A stretch of DNA of 64,000 nt from Amblyomma americanum (GCF_052857255.1 NC_135497.1:346534799-346598798), one strand, 5' to 3'; shown: positions 43,352 to 55,601, numbered from the stretch's first letter. Numbers and translations are program-made. The notes: generated by a model not told the origin, from the letters alone.

Positions 43352-43885
43352 TGTTGTGATCCTTGGGCTGGGACGACCTAATCAACGGCAGATGTGGCCG
43401 TGACCAACCCACAGGCGGAGACTGCGAGGCGCCGTCGTTCGCGGATGTCAATATGCCGGACCCTTCCTTTGTTGTCCTGATTGCCTCGTTCGGCCTTCCT
43501 GCGGGCCTGTCGTGCGGGAACACTTTGGTGACGTTTCCGGGCCAAACCCGCCTTCCTTGAATTGCTGCGGGGCGCGCTGGCACTGGCTGCTACCGAGCAG
43601 CGGACTGAGAGAGGAGGACCTGGGTGTCCCGGCTGCGAGGGCGATACCCGGCTTGTCGACAAGAACTCCGAGAACAGGGGAGTGCTGGGTGTTTGTTCTC
43701 ACTCTCAAGTAAAGTGGCCGCTCCGCCGGTCGGTCTCCGACCAAGCTTTTACGCTACCATGACAATGTAAATAGTGTACATAAAGTTCTCCCTTTTGGCC
43801 ACCTTAAATCCGTCTCCGGGCCGCTTCGTTCCTGTTCTGACCGACAACAACTTCTGGTCGACGGCATGCTACCCGATCCACGACA
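43352..43885 (+). repeat. 5' LTR of gypsy element 3
   Basis: 534 bp, TGTTGTGATCC … GATCCACGACA. The inverted ends TGTTGTG/CACGACA agree with one mismatch. TTGGCAGCGGCGGGATGG lies five bases inside (43,891), a primer-binding site shared with the other gypsy element. It contains TATA-like and poly(A)-like parts near its 3' half. Confidence 0.85.
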
Positions 43886-44090
43886 ACGGGTTGGCAGCGG
43901 CGGGATGGCCTGCGTGATGTCCTAGCTCCGGTTTGGTGAGTGCATCACCTTCTTTCCTTGGAGTCCTGCCAGGCTTAACGTTAAGGGCTGTTCTTGGTAG
44001 GGCAAATTTGGTTGCAGAAGCCTGTTTGAATTTGATCCTTGCTTTGCACCGACTCTCTTGAGAGACTAGCGATCACAAAAAAGGGCAGTC

Positions 44091-45080
44091 ATGGATTGGA
44101 GAAAGGTGCAGAAGACGGAGATGGTCTTGATATGTGGTGAATTGGGGATTGATTGCGGTAAATATATGACAAAACGGCAAGTTGTCGACGCGATCCAAGA
44201 AGGCGGCTTCGAGGATGAAGAGATCGTAGAGTGTTGGGAGGACCTAAAGAATAAAGCTGAGGAGGAGGAAAGAAAAATGCAAGATGAGCTTGAGCTAGAG
44301 AGCAAGCGACTAGAAGTGAGGCTAGCTGAAGCTGAGGCGGAAAAGGTAAAAGCGGCCACGCCCAATGTTGAGAATAACCTGTCATCTAAGCCGCCAAAAA
44401 TGAAAGATCTTTTGTCTCCTTTCAAAATGGGCGTGGACATAGGGTTATTCCTTGTAAACTTCGAGCGCACATGGGTAAAAATGCAATCCTTCGCACCACC
44501 TGGCCTCAACACCTCTTGAAGGTTCTTCCTTGTGAGGCTGCCGACGCACTGGCTCGACTTACTAAAGCGGAAGCGGACGACTATGACAAAGTGAAGGCGA
44601 CATTGCTTAAGAAGTAGCGATTGTCGGCCGACGCTTTCCGTCGGCGCTTCAGAAACTCCGCGAAACACCCCACAGAGTCCTACCCAGATTTTACATACAA
44701 TAAAAAGGCAAACTTACTCAAATGGCTCAGGGCCGCAGAAGTTTATGAGCATTTTTGCCTAGAACAGTTCTGCAACTGTTTGAATGAAGAAACGTGGCTC
44801 TGGGTTCTAGATAGGCCCGAAAAGAAAAGCTTGGAGTGCTCCGCGGAGCTTGCAGAAGACTTTCAGGCCAGGCGCGACGGAGGGAAGGAAAACGTGCGGG
44901 CAGTCACAAAGCCCTACTGGAATTCCGTGAATCGTTTATGGCGGAGAGAGGACAGAGGCCCTCACGAAGGGAGATAAAGGGATACACGAGGTGGAGCACG
45001 GAAAAGGCTCCGTCGAGGGAGACCACGCGGACAAAGAAAAGAAGCAAAAAGAGCAGGCGAAAGCCTTCGAGGTGAGGAAA
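44091..45080 (+). pseudogene. gag of gypsy element 3
   Basis: The start MDWRKVQKTEMVLICGELGI and an acidic coiled coil match the layout of the other element. A frameshift near 44,510 and a stop at 44,615 break the capsid. It resumes with SADAFRRRFRN and LEQFCNCLNEETWLWVLDRP (SCAN-like). The zinc knuckle is damaged: CFCCNEHAHLASGY has Tyr where the last Cys should be. Confidence 0.8.
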
Positions 45081-45108
45081 CCGCCAGTCTGTTTCTGCTG
45101 TAACGAGC

Positions 45109-45540
45109 ATGCACATCTGGCGAGCGGCTACCGAAAGGCAAAAGTTGTTTTTTTCGCTCACCACCCTCGACGAGGAAAACAAGCGCCTACTGGAACCGTA
45201 TGTGCGCAAAATGACAGTGAATGGGAGAGAGTGCAGCGTCCTATGCGACCCCGCCGCTACAATGGACGTGGTGCACCCCGCGCTCGTTTCGCCGAAGGAG
45301 TTCACGGGCGAGTGCGCGTGGATCAGGCAGGTGGCCCAAAAGGACAGTGTCCGTCTGCCTGTCGCGCGCGTCACCATTGAGGGCCCGTTTGGGACATTGC
45401 ACACTGAAGCGGCGGTGTCGGCGACCTTGCCAGAGCAGTGCCCCTACCTCTTTTCAAACCGCTCGGAGGAGCAGAGACGAAGGGGTTGATCTATGGGGAT
45501 GGCTCCGTGCACGCGCTTACGCGTTCTAAAGCCCGCGAAA
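45109..45540 (+). pseudogene. Protease region of gypsy element 3
   Basis: It reads VNGRECSVLCDPAATMDVVH, equivalent to VNGKECRVLRDSAATIDVVH in the other element. The retropepsin triad D-T/S-G is D-P-A here. A frameshift near 45,480 separates it from the next frame (LIYGDGSVHALTRSKAREIA). Confidence 0.75.
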
Positions 45541-45689
45541 TCGCGGCCCAGTTGAGTCATTCCGGGGAAGCAGAGAGGCATGTAACGGGCGAAAAAACTG
45601 TGCACGTGGGCGTAGAGACCGCTCCTTTCGGAAATGAGACGCCTTCAGTGCCGTGTGGCGAGGCGATTGTGGAGTTGGAAATTTCGGTT

Positions 45690-46920
45690 CTGCCTCCCCA
45701 GTTAGACGGCTTTCCCGAGTTGATTAAAGTAGACCGACAGGCCATCGCAGCTGAACAGGTCAGCGATGCAACTCTCCGAGATTTGCATGATCATGTCGGT
45801 GAGGGACTGCGAAAGAAAAACGTCGCTCTGACGCAGCGCGCAGGAGTACTGTATCGGCAGTACAAAGACAAAAAAGGTGTGCACTACGACCAGCTAATGG
45901 TGCCCCAAAAATATCGGGCAGGCCTTCTAAAGCTGTGTCACGGAAGCGGCTGGTCCGGCCATCTCGGCATCAAAAAACAAAGGCCCGGCTTTTAAGAGAA
46001 TTTTATTGGCCAGGGTGCTTCAGAGATGTTGAAAGATTTCTCCAGACCTGCGACGCATGTGAAAGGGCAGGAAAATCCCACGATAAGCGCAAGGCGCCCT
46101 TAAAACTTGTGCCACTAATTAGCGAACCGTTACGGCGCCTTGTGGTGGACGTTGTAGGCCCACTACCCGTGACCGCATCAGGCTATCGCTACATTTTAAC
46201 ACTCATCTGCCCAGCGACGAAGTTCCCGGAGGCAATTCTCCTGAAAGAGGTGAACTCCGTGGGACTCTGTCGACGGGCTGTTAAAGGTCTTTTCTAGAAT
46301 AGAATTCCCCGCCGAGTTGCACAGTGACCAAGGCAGCGTTTTTACGAGCGCACTTACGATAACATTTCTAGAGAAATGCGTCATTCGCCTTATCCACAGC
46401 TCTATCAGACACCCTCAGAGCAACAGTGTCGAGGCGTGGCATTCCGTATTAAAAAGAGCTCTCAGGGCCTTGTGCTACGAGCACCGGCGAGTCTGGAAGG
46501 CATGCTTGCCAGCTACCATGTTCGCGCTTCGGTCAGTGCCGCATGAAGCCACATGTTTTTGTCCAGCTGAACTGGTATACGGCCGGTCGCTCAGGTCGCC
46601 CCTTCCCATGCTTCGCGAATCTTGGGAGGGCAAAGGCGAGGATCCCACCGTCCTTGAATATGTACTTCAGCTTCTGGAACGGCTTCAGTCATGCAGAGAG
46701 CTCGTTGAGGCCAAAATGATGTCGGCCCAGCAGAAAGCTAAACTCTACTACGACCGAAACGCACGACAGCGATCGTTTTCGGCAGGAGACAGGGTAATGC
46801 TGCTGGCCGCATCGAAGGCAAACAAGCTAGACGTGCAGTGGAAGGGCCCCGCGCAGGTTGTGGAAAAACTGTCAGAAACGAACTACGCGGTAAAGATCCC
46901 GGGTAGGCGGAACGAGGTGT
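45690..46920 (+). pseudogene. Integrase of gypsy element 3, upstream of RT
   Basis: The HHCC zinc domain (LCHGSGWSGHLGIKK … FLQTCDACERAGK) is broken by a frameshift at about 45,985. The catalytic core has VVDVVGPLPVTASGY (first Asp), HSDQGSVFTS (second Asp) and HPQSNSVEAWHS (Glu), so the D-D-E residues are present. The C-terminal module reads VQWKGPAQVVEKLSETNYAV, a GPY/F-like end. A stop near 46,295 and another at 46,920 interrupt the frame. Confidence 0.85.
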
Positions 46921-47268
46921 AGATTTGTCACTGTAACCTCATGAAGCCATATCGACAACGCGAAGCAATCGTCCAGCTTGCGCTGAATGCACCTGAAGAG
47001 GTGCAAACAGATTTTGCATTTCCAGACAGTGAAATCTCCTCTTTTACTGGAGTTCTCGAGAGGATACGTGGTGATGCAGATCTTACCGAACATCAGAAAG
47101 AGGACCTCCAGCAGCTACTTTCAGATTTCGAGGACACTTTCGCTGACCAGCCGGGAAACACTCCTAGTGGAGCATAATATTCAGGTGACCACCGACGAGC
47201 CTATTCGCTACAGACCGTATCGCGTCTCGCCGAGGTAAAGGGAGATCCTTAATTCTGAGATTCACCGC

Positions 47269-47935
47269 ATGCTTGACCTCGGCGTTATTGTGCCAACGAA
47301 GAGCGAATACACGTCACCTATCATACTGGTAGAAACATCCGGGAAGGAACCACGGCCCTGCATCGACTCCCGAAAGCCAAATGCCATCACACGAGACCAA
47401 CTTTATCCTATCCCTAAATTAGAGGAACGGGTAGAAACGGTCAACGAGGCCCAGTATGTCTCAACTCTTGATTTAACCCGCGGCTACTGGCAGGTTCCCC
47501 TGACGGATAGAGCCCGTCAGTACGCGGCCTTTATCTCTCCCCTCGGCACTTTCCGACCACTTGTGATGAGCTTCGGGCGCAAAAACGCGCCGTTTTGCTT
47601 TTCTCGGCTGATAGATCGGGTGCTGACAGGTACAGAGGCATACGCGCTTCCTTACCTGGACGACATTGCCGTCTTCTCCGACAACTGGGAGGCTCACCTG
47701 TGCCACTTGCGCGAGGTTTTGACCCCACTGCGAGAGGCGGGATTGACTGTCCGGGCCGAGAAGTGCAAGCTTGGTAAAGCCGAGGTCGAGTATCTTGGTC
47801 ACGTTATCGGACGGGGCTACCGCTGGACGCTAAGGTCGCAGCCATACGCGATTATCCTAGGCCGTCTACAAGGACTGACATACGCGCATTTCTAGGGTTG
47901 GCTGGCTATTATAAGCATTATATTCTAGGCTACTC
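47269..47935 (+). pseudogene. Reverse transcriptase of gypsy element 3
   Basis: LGVIVPTKSEYTSPIILVET, RPCIDSRKPNAITRDQLYPI, LDLTRGYWQVPL, and the catalytic YLDD box (LPYLDDIAVFSD) are present, then GHVIGRGYRW. A frameshift near 47,820 and stops at about 47,895 break it. N-terminal RT residues lie in an overlapping frame at 47,160-47,240. Confidence 0.85.
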
Positions 47936-48014
47936 GGAAATGGCGGGTCCGCTCACAGATAGCTTAAGGAAGGAGGAGCCGATTAAGGTGAACTGGAATA
48001 CCAGCAAAGAGTAG

Positions 48015-48470
48015 GCTTTTCTCGCGTTGAAGAAAGCGCTTACCAGTCGGCCTGTACTGAAGGCTCCTTCCTACGACCGCACCATCATTGTTCAATGCGA
48101 CGCGAGTGAGAGGGGCAAGGGGGCGGTCCTGAGCCAGCGCGACGAGAACGGAGAGGAACACCCTGTGTTATTCGTAAGCCGAAAACTGACGACCCGTGAG
48201 GAGGCGTACAGTGCCACGGAGAAGGAGTGCGCTTGTTTAGTGTGGGCCACCCACAAACTTCGGTGTTACCTGGCCGCTTCGCGATTCGTCATCGAGACTG
48301 ATCACTGTCCATTGATTGACCTGGCTTCAGAACATGTCTCCGAAAAATGGACGCTTGTTCCGCTGGAGTCTCGCCGTACAGGAGCAATATTTTTATGTTC
48401 GCTACCGGAAGGGTAAAGAAAATGGTAATGCCGATGGCCTCAGCAAAGGCTTTGTTCGCTAAGCGAAATC
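48015..48470 (+). pseudogene. RNase H of gypsy element 3
   Basis: The RNase H residues are kept: VQCDASERGKGAVL (Asp), YSATEKECACLVW (Glu) and ETDHCPL (Asp). A TAG precedes it at about 48,012 and a frameshift follows at about 48,340. The end, NGNADGLSKG, matches GNGDGLSRSP of the other element. Confidence 0.82.
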
Positions 48471-49072
48471 GGCTATTCCAGGCGCTCGTCTGAGCGTACC
48501 TGGCGTAATGAAAGTTTTTTTCTTTTACCTTCGTTTTTATGAGTGCCCTTCCGCATTTGATGTGTTCAGTTGTAGCTTAGGTGAGAATGATAAATGTTAT
48601 GTTGAACTCCTCCCGTATGTCCAACTTTAGGCTCTCGTAACCCATCCATCGGCTGTTTGTCTCTTGATTGCAGAGGCAGCTGCGGTTTATTTTCACAATG
48701 CCGCGAAATCTCATTCAAAATTGTAAGGTACTGGGCTCTGAAATCGCCCGCATATGTCTAATACGCACGCAGCTCACCCTACCTGACGCCCTGGGGGTGA
48801 GGAAAACAGGGCGTATTCATGCAAAACAGCTTACGGCGTTGTTCCTGGATTGCCTGGCACGGCTCGGGGTGGTCGGTGGTGCTCTTGCCTTGCTGGATGG
48901 GGGACATTGTGCAAGCTTGATCGCTAATGCCCTACAAGAGAGTCTGGGCCTGCAGTCATTCCCCATCAGGATCACCCAGAGAACAAGGGGCCTGTACTGC
49001 TGATCCGGCCTCTTCAGAGGACACCGAGGAGATGTAGCCCCTTTCGAGGCCTCTACCTGGCGTCGGACGAGC

Positions 49073-49605
49073 TGTTGTGATCCTTGGGCTTGGACGACCT
49101 AATCAACGGGAGATGTGGTCGTGACGGGCCCACGGGCGGTGACTGCGAAGCGCCGTCGTTTGCGGAAGTCAATATGCCGGACCCTCCCTTTGTTGTCTTG
49201 ATTGCCTCGTTCGGCCTTCCTGCGGCCTGTAGTGCGGGAACATTTTGGGGACGCTTCCGGGCCAAACCCGCCTTCCCTGAATTGCTGATGGGCGCGCTGG
49301 CACCGGCTGCTGCCGAGCAGCAGACTGGGAGAGGAGGACCTGGGTGTCCCGGCTGCGAGGAGGATACCCCGCTCGTCGACAAAAACTCCGAGAAGAGGGG
49401 AGTGCAGGGTGTGTGTTCTGACTCCCGAGTAGAGAGGCCGCTCCGCCGGTCGGTCTCGGATCAAGTTTTTACGCTACCATGACAATGTAAATAGTGTACA
49501 TAAAGTTCTCCCTTTTGGCCACCTTAAATTCGTCTCCGGGCCCCTTCGTTCCTGTTCTGACCGACAACACCTGCTGAGCGACGGCATGCTACCCGATCCA
49601 CGACA
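49073..49605 (+). repeat. 3' LTR of gypsy element 3
   Basis: 533 bp, matching the 5' LTR with scattered differences (clearly more than between the LTRs of the 26.5-kb element), so this insertion is older. Confidence 0.85.
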
Positions 49606-49624
49606 CCCTGCATCCAAGCATAAC

Positions 49625-49860
49625 AGCAAACGGGGATACCAGTTTTAGGTTTTCTTTTCTTTGCAGTTCGTTTTTTTTCTGATTTTAAAATGTATTTGTT
49701 ACAATTTCACACTGCCCGCCCCATGATGTTTCAAGTGTTTCCCATCTTGCACCGGTTTGTACTCTAGTAAACCTTGTTAACTCCAAATAAAGCGTTTAGT
49801 GCAGGTAAACGCTTGTTTGTTGTCCTATTGTTGTTTTGCGCTATGGAAACTCATGTGAAT
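49625..49860 (+). repeat. Penelope-like 3' tail, outward-facing (right of gypsy element 3)
   Basis: GATACCAGTTTTAGG, TACAATTTCACAC, AAGTGTTTCCC, CCAAATAAAGCGTTTAGTGC, ACGCTTGTTTG and TTTTGCGCTATGGAAACTCA appear in the same order as in the reverse complement of 43,096-43,351. Confidence 0.6.
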
Positions 49861-50639
49861 TAACCACTTGCCCAAATTATCACCCTTCTAAGTTACATCC
49901 CTTTCTCCTCCTTATATATTCTACACTGTCTCTTTTGTATACATCCATCTAACTTCTTCCGGCTAAGGCCCAGGCCACCTGTGCCCGCCCGTTACAAAGG
50001 GTGCAGCGACCATAGCACCACCACAGTTCATCATTATCTTTATCGTCGTAGTCGATGTCGGGAAGAAGGGCGCGGCGCCGGGCACCATCACCATCATCAT
50101 CATCTGTAGAACTGCACTGTTGATAGAATGAAATCATGCACCCCGCCTGTTAAACATTGTCACTTTACAGGTCCAGCAGAATGTTAATACAATAAAAATG
50201 TCTTTAATGCAAGTCACTCGGATGCACTCGCAGAGAACTCATTGTGCCGCACAAACTCACGAGCGTCCGCCACACTGACACGCACTTGCACGAGGATGTT
50301 TCCCGCGCTCGCGCACAGTTCCACACTCCTTTAACAGGCATGTCCAGAATACATGACATTGGTGTCCATTGCAGGGGGCGCCAGCACGCGACAATTAAAG
50401 AAATGAAGAAAGCATACACGCATAACAGCTTTTGTTTCAAGTGCTACTCTCTAGAGAGGACGAAGAAGTGCACTTTGATGAGGCAGTGACTCGCCTCATC
50501 AGGAACGTGCCTGGTGCCAGCTGCGTGTCGTTCGTGGACGTGGCTGTCCCTGTTCCCACAGGCGGGCGTGGTCTCACTGGGCGGTGACTGTTCGTATCAC
50601 TAGCTTCTGATTGCTTGATTGTCTTTCGCTTTTGCAGGG
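49861..50639. other. Unassigned stretch, possibly LINE 5' UTR at its right end
   Basis: No gene recognised. A CATCATCATC run near 50,090 could be an old retroelement tail. The last 150 bases may belong to the 5' UTR of the LINE that starts coding at 50,663. Confidence 0.35.
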
Positions 50640-50662
50640 CGCTTGCAGGTCGCTAGGGGCGC

Positions 50663-51990
50663 ATGTCGACGTCCTCTCCTGGCCAGGGGAACTCCCCCTG
50701 GTCGGCCAGCCTCCCCCCTAACCAACTCCCCCTGGACGCCTTCTTTCGGGGTGGCGTCGGAACTATTCCCGTGGCCTTGGTTCCATCGGATGGTGGCGCC
50801 ATTCGACTCAATAACCCGGATGCGGTTCAGACTGCGCTACAGGCGATTACGCCTCACTTCTTAAAAATCTGTGATGTCCGGCAGTACGGCAGAGGAGGCG
50901 TGGTGTGCAGGTCGGCCGACCGGGCCTGCATCATGGATTTGTTAACGTGTACAGCTTTTGGAAGCCAGTCGGTAAGCGCATTTATACCGCCGCACTTGGC
51001 GTGCTCTAAAGGGCTGGTGCGAGGGGTTGACCCACGCCTTACCCTAAGGAAACGCTAGAGAAACTTACCTCCGCAGGGGTGATTTCTGTACATCGGTGCA
51101 CTCGGGTAGTTGAGGAAACAAAACTTCCAACTGAAACGGTAATTGCCACCTTTGCGGGTCTCTCCTGTCCATCCGAGTTGAAGGTGTGGCCCCTGGTTTT
51201 TAGGGTCGATCCGTATTCTTCAAGGCCCCTTCAATGCCGCAACTGCTGGAGGTTTGGCCACAGCGCGAACGCCTGCAAGTCGAGCTCAAGGTGCAGTGTG
51301 TGTGGTGGTAATCATGACCGTGTAGGTAGGTGTTCAAAAGACGAGTTGTGTTGCTTGTGCAGCGGTAGTCACTCCGCCACATATTCTAATTGTCCTGCAA
51401 GGGCTGAGGAGGTTAAGGTGCTGGAAGTGTTAGAAAAGCGGCGGTGCTCAAGGCGCGAGGCTATGGCCATTGTTAAGGAAAGGACGTACGGGTACTCAAG
51501 CGTGACAGCACGGCAGACGACTGCGGTCGTGGATTCAAGCCTGTCAGATGCGATTGCTACAGCGGTTGAAAAGGCAATGGCCAAAGTCATGGATCGGCTA
51601 GTGAATTCAGTAAAAGAGTGCATATCGCAAGTCATGGTGGCGCAAATGACCTCTTCAATAATGACCTCCAATGCTGCGTTGAAGTCATCCGTGGATCCTG
51701 CAGTACCTACTGAACTCAGTGCGGAGACGCCTTCCCTTGTTTCAATGCAGCCGCAAAAAGAGCATACGCCTCCAACTCATGTACCTGAAGTCACGACCGG
51801 AGCAATTGATGGGTGCGTTGAGCTGATGGAGCTCGATGCTCGAGCTCAGAAACGTATCCGGTCTCCTTTGGCCGTTGCTGGTCCGTCTAGCTCCCCTCAA
51901 TCCAAAACAAAAAAGAGTAATTCAGGAAAAACTGGTCACCACAGAATTTTGGAAAAGGCAGTTGCTGCTGCAGATATCTCAGCAGAATAG
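50663..51990 (+). pseudogene. LINE ORF1 (gag-like nucleic-acid-binding protein), one frameshift
   Basis: It starts MSTSSPGQGNSPWSASLPPN; a frameshift near 51,030-51,060 moves to the second frame, which reads SAGVISVHRCTRVVEETKL and VWPLVFRVDPYSSRPLQC. Three CCHC knuckles follow (CRNCWRFGHSANAC, CSVCGGNHDRVGRC, CCLCSGSHSATYSNC), then a low-complexity C-terminus with SSPQSKTKKSNSGK. The N-terminal part is RRM-like in related elements. The start has no strong initiation context. Confidence 0.8.
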
Positions 51991-52001
51991 GGTCTCTGAG
52001 A

Positions 52002-55000
52002 GTGCTGCAGTGGAACTGCCGTTCCATTCAATCAGCTTTCACTGATTTAGTAAATCTCTCAAATCGATTTTCTCCTCATGTCATTGCGCTTCAAGAAACC
52101 TGGTTATCGAAAGAGTTTTCATTTCAAATGGAACATTATCGAATTTTTAGAATGGACCGCCCATCAAGGGGGGGCGGTTTGCTGCTGCTGGTTTCATCCA
52201 GATTCTGTCACAAGGCACGATTGGTGTTTCAGCGGGTGGACGCTCATTGTGAAATTCAGGCAGTGGATCTTTCAGTTCCTGGTTTCCATCCCATTACTGT
52301 CGCAAATGTATATTTTCCATCTGGGGTTCATGACACACGGCCATTAGATTCTTTACTCTCTGTCAGCAGATCACATGTGTTGCTTGTTGGGGATTTCAAT
52401 TCGCATCACTTGACTTGGGGTTATCGAACAGACCAGTGCGGTTTGCGTTTATGGGATTGGGCTTGTGTGAATAACCTAAACTGTCATAACTCGGGTTTTC
52501 CGACCTTTCTCCGTGGGCACTCCCGATCAGCATTGGATTTAACGTTTTCAACCCCACGGGTAGCAGTTTCCTCCTGGACTCCGGTTGACTCTGCAACAAA
52601 CAGTGACCATTTCCCACTCACTTTTGACATTGTGTGTCCGATGACTTCTATCGGCGGATTCAGTTGCACCCTAGTCGATTACAACAAGTTCAAAAGTTCA
52701 CTCAGTTCAGAACTACACTCTTTGCAGAATTTGTCTCAGGAGAGCAGGGTGTTAGGCTTATGCTATATTTTAGATCAGGTACGGAGACAATCAGAGTTTA
52801 GAGTGTGCGATAGCATAGGCACTTCTCAGAGCCCTTGGTGGAATGCAGAATGTTCAAAGGATTATAGGCGGCGCAAGGCAGCCTGGAAGAAACTTATCCA
52901 TAATCAATGTCCCCGGAATTGGATCGATTATAAGTTTCTTGCAGCTACCTTCAAGCGCACAGTCGCTAGGGCAAAAGAAAAATATGATGAAGAGAATTAT
53001 GACCATCTATCAAAATCTAATAACAGACAAGCCTTGTTTCGCTTTCTGAGGTCAAGGAACAGGCTGCCACCGCCTAACAACATTCCCTCTAATGTGCTGA
53101 CTCCAGTAGAGCTTGCCAGGTCATTGGCTTGGAACACCGTTTTTCGGCTGCGCTCTCTCGCCCACAACTGCTTGGGAATCACTATGATGATTTCCTTAAT
53201 GTCTCGGTTTCTGAGCTCTCCCAGGTGATAAATCGGTTACCTTCTGCAGCTCCTGGTCCTGACCGTGTCACCTCTGCGATGATTAAAATACTGTTCGACG
53301 AATCCCCTAATGCTATATTAGAGCTGGTAAATTACTCTATTAGAACCCCATGGATCCCGGATGTATGGCGTGTTTCCAAAATTATCCCGGTGCTTAAAAA
53401 GCCAGGCGAAGGTTTGGTCTTAGACAACATTCGACCAATTTCATTGACATCGAATCTGGTGAAATTGGTTGAACGCGTGCTGTATGGACGAATCATGCCC
53501 ATTATTACTGAAAAGAGACTACTTAACCCCTTTCAGGTTGGTTTCAAGCCTGGGTGCTCTATATGGTGTGCGCATACTGACCTCGAAAGCCGTGTCCGAC
53601 TAGCGCGCCGGCGTCGACAGTATGCTGCGCTGGTAACTCTAGACATCTCGAAAGAATATGACAGTGTCGAACATGGGCCTCTGATGTACAGACTACGTGC
53701 TCTGGGCTTGCCAAGTTATTTTGTGGAATGGGTGTCAGCTTTCCTGGCTGACAGAGAATTTTATTGTTGTCAACGCGGAGTTTCTACAAGGAAATTTCAT
53801 CAATCTAGAGGTGTGCCTCAAGGTGCAGTTCTCTCCCCTGTTCTGTTCAACCTCTTACTCAGTTCGATTCTGACTTCCCCTGACGTGACTACGTACGTGT
53901 ATGCAGACGATATAGCTTTCTTTGCGGCTGCGAGTGATTTACATTCTGTGTATATTGTTTTACAGTCATATTTAAATTCCCTTGACCGATGGTTACCTGA
54001 ATTACACTTGTCTTAATGCAAACAAGTGCGCTTTGTTACCTTTTCCGGTTACTCAACAGGTACACATTTCATTGTCTTATCGTCATCATGTCATTCCTCA
54101 GGTATGTTCCCTAAAGTATCTCGGGGTAACTTATGACTCCTCTCTCTCTTGGCGGTCACATATAGATCAGGTTGCTGCGAAAGGGATTCGGGCGGTAGGC
54201 CTTCTGCGAAGGATGAGTAGCCCTCGTTGCGGTATGCGCAGACATGCTTTGCTGCTGATTTATAAAATGTATATCCGGCCAATCTTGGAATTCGGTTGCG
54301 TTTTGCTTTCTGGAGCAGCTGCATACAAACTGCGCCCACTTCTGCTCTTAGAGCGAGAAGCTCTGCGCCTGTGTTTGGGTCTCCCTAAATACGTGGCAAA
54401 CAATGTTTTGTATCTGGAAGCGCGGGTGCCGTCTCTTACTGCAAGGTTCCGCCTTTTGACAGTACAAACGTTTTTAAAGTTTTGCGACTCGGAGCAGCAT
54501 GCATCCGAGTTGATCTTCCTAGGGCAGCGAGCGGAGTTCTTGGGTGTCGGATGGTTTCGCCTTCAAACTCCCCAAATCTGTTTCGTTGAATCTTTGCTGG
54601 GCCCACTCAACGTGCGAATACCTGAAATTGTTCCGGTGCGGTCCATCCCTGCAAATGTGTCTATCATCTACGATGACATTTATCCACGTAATGCAAAATT
54701 GCTGCCTTTCTCATGGTTAAATGGTATGTTGCAGGATTATTTGTCGACCTTCAGCTCATATGTTGCAATTGCGACTGATGGCTCGGTGTGTGCAGAAAAG
54801 GCAGGTGTAGGTATTTACTCCCAGTCCCTTGACTGGTCTTTTTCTCTCCGTCTCCAAGATTTCACTCCTATCTATCTGGCTGAGTTTCTAGCAGTGGTTC
54901 TCGCTCTGCGCAAGGTACCAACTTCTTTATCAGCAGTAATAATAATTACGGACTCGTTATCTTTATGCACTTCCCTCTCGGCGTCCACTGAATCGCAGCT

Positions 55001-55601
55001 CTTTCGGATTCTAAAAGTCCTGATCCCTCCACACATCACATCAATTCGATTTCTTTGGGTTCCTGGGCACAGGGGTCTTCTATTAAATGAATCAGCTGAT
55101 GCTTTAGCGAAGGCAGCCCTGAGTGGACCGATTGTTGACCCGCTTCCAAAAACTGCTTACATCACGGCGGCACGCTTTCGACGGTACACTGTAATGAACG
55201 AATTGGGCGCATCAGCGCTTACTTCCTTGGACGACTTCCAGCACCTACTGTTTCCATGGAGAAGCTCAGTCTGGCGATCGCGCAATCTTGAAGTTTCCTT
55301 CACGAGGCTTCGTTGCCGAGTGCCGCAACTAAATTTTTACCTATACAGGCCTGGTCTGGCGATCTCCCCATTGTGTCCGTATTGTGCGGAGCCGGAAACA
55401 ATAGAGCACTTTCTTCTTTTTTGCCGTCGCTGCTCATCGATTAGGAGGCGACTATTAGAAGTTCCAATACAGAATCTCAGTTTGCGCCTGTCTTCTGAGG
55501 TTGTTCTGTCTCTTGGCGCTTCTATGCTTGGTCATATCAATTGGAATGTTTGCTCTGCCGTTCAAATTTATTTACTAGAATCAAAACGTCTACCTTCATG
55601 A
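52002..55601 (+). pseudogene. LINE ORF2: endonuclease, reverse transcriptase, RNase H, with two frameshifts
   Basis: APE-type endonuclease: LQWNCRSIQSAF, IALQETWLS, LVGDFNSHHLTWG, and NSDHFPLTF at the end (catalytic Asn, Glu, Asp-Asn, Asp-His all present). A frameshift near 53,170 leads to RT: LPSAAPGPDRVTSAMIKIL, RPISLTSNLVKLVERV, LDISKEYDSVEH, SRGVPQGAVLSPVLFN and catalytic YADD (TYVYADDIAFF). A second frameshift near 53,990 leads to RNase H: IATDGSVCAEKAG, YLAEFLAVVLAL, IITDSLSLCTS and WVPGHRGLLLNESADALAK (D-E-D-D complete). It ends with a C-x2-C…H…C finger (CPYCAEPETIEHFLLFC). Confidence 0.88.

Larger units (their letters stand above)
43352..49605 (+). mobile_element. Gmr1-like Ty3/gypsy element (gag-PR-IN-RT-RH), degenerate
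   Basis: 6,254 bp between matching LTRs. The domain order is gag, protease, integrase, RT, RNase H: integrase precedes RT, as in the Gmr1 group and unlike ordinary Ty3/gypsy. Several stops and frameshifts break every gene. The flanks TCCT and CCCT may be a mutated 4-bp target duplication. It is 1.1 kb longer than the 26.5-kb element, about the size of the integrase missing there. Confidence 0.88.

Noticed and set aside
43841..43849. Shorter LTR ending at CCGACAACA for gypsy element 3
   Set aside because: The region after it (GACGGCATGCTACCCGATCC) is also present after the second LTR, so the LTR must extend to CCACGACA, which also places the primer-binding site correctly.
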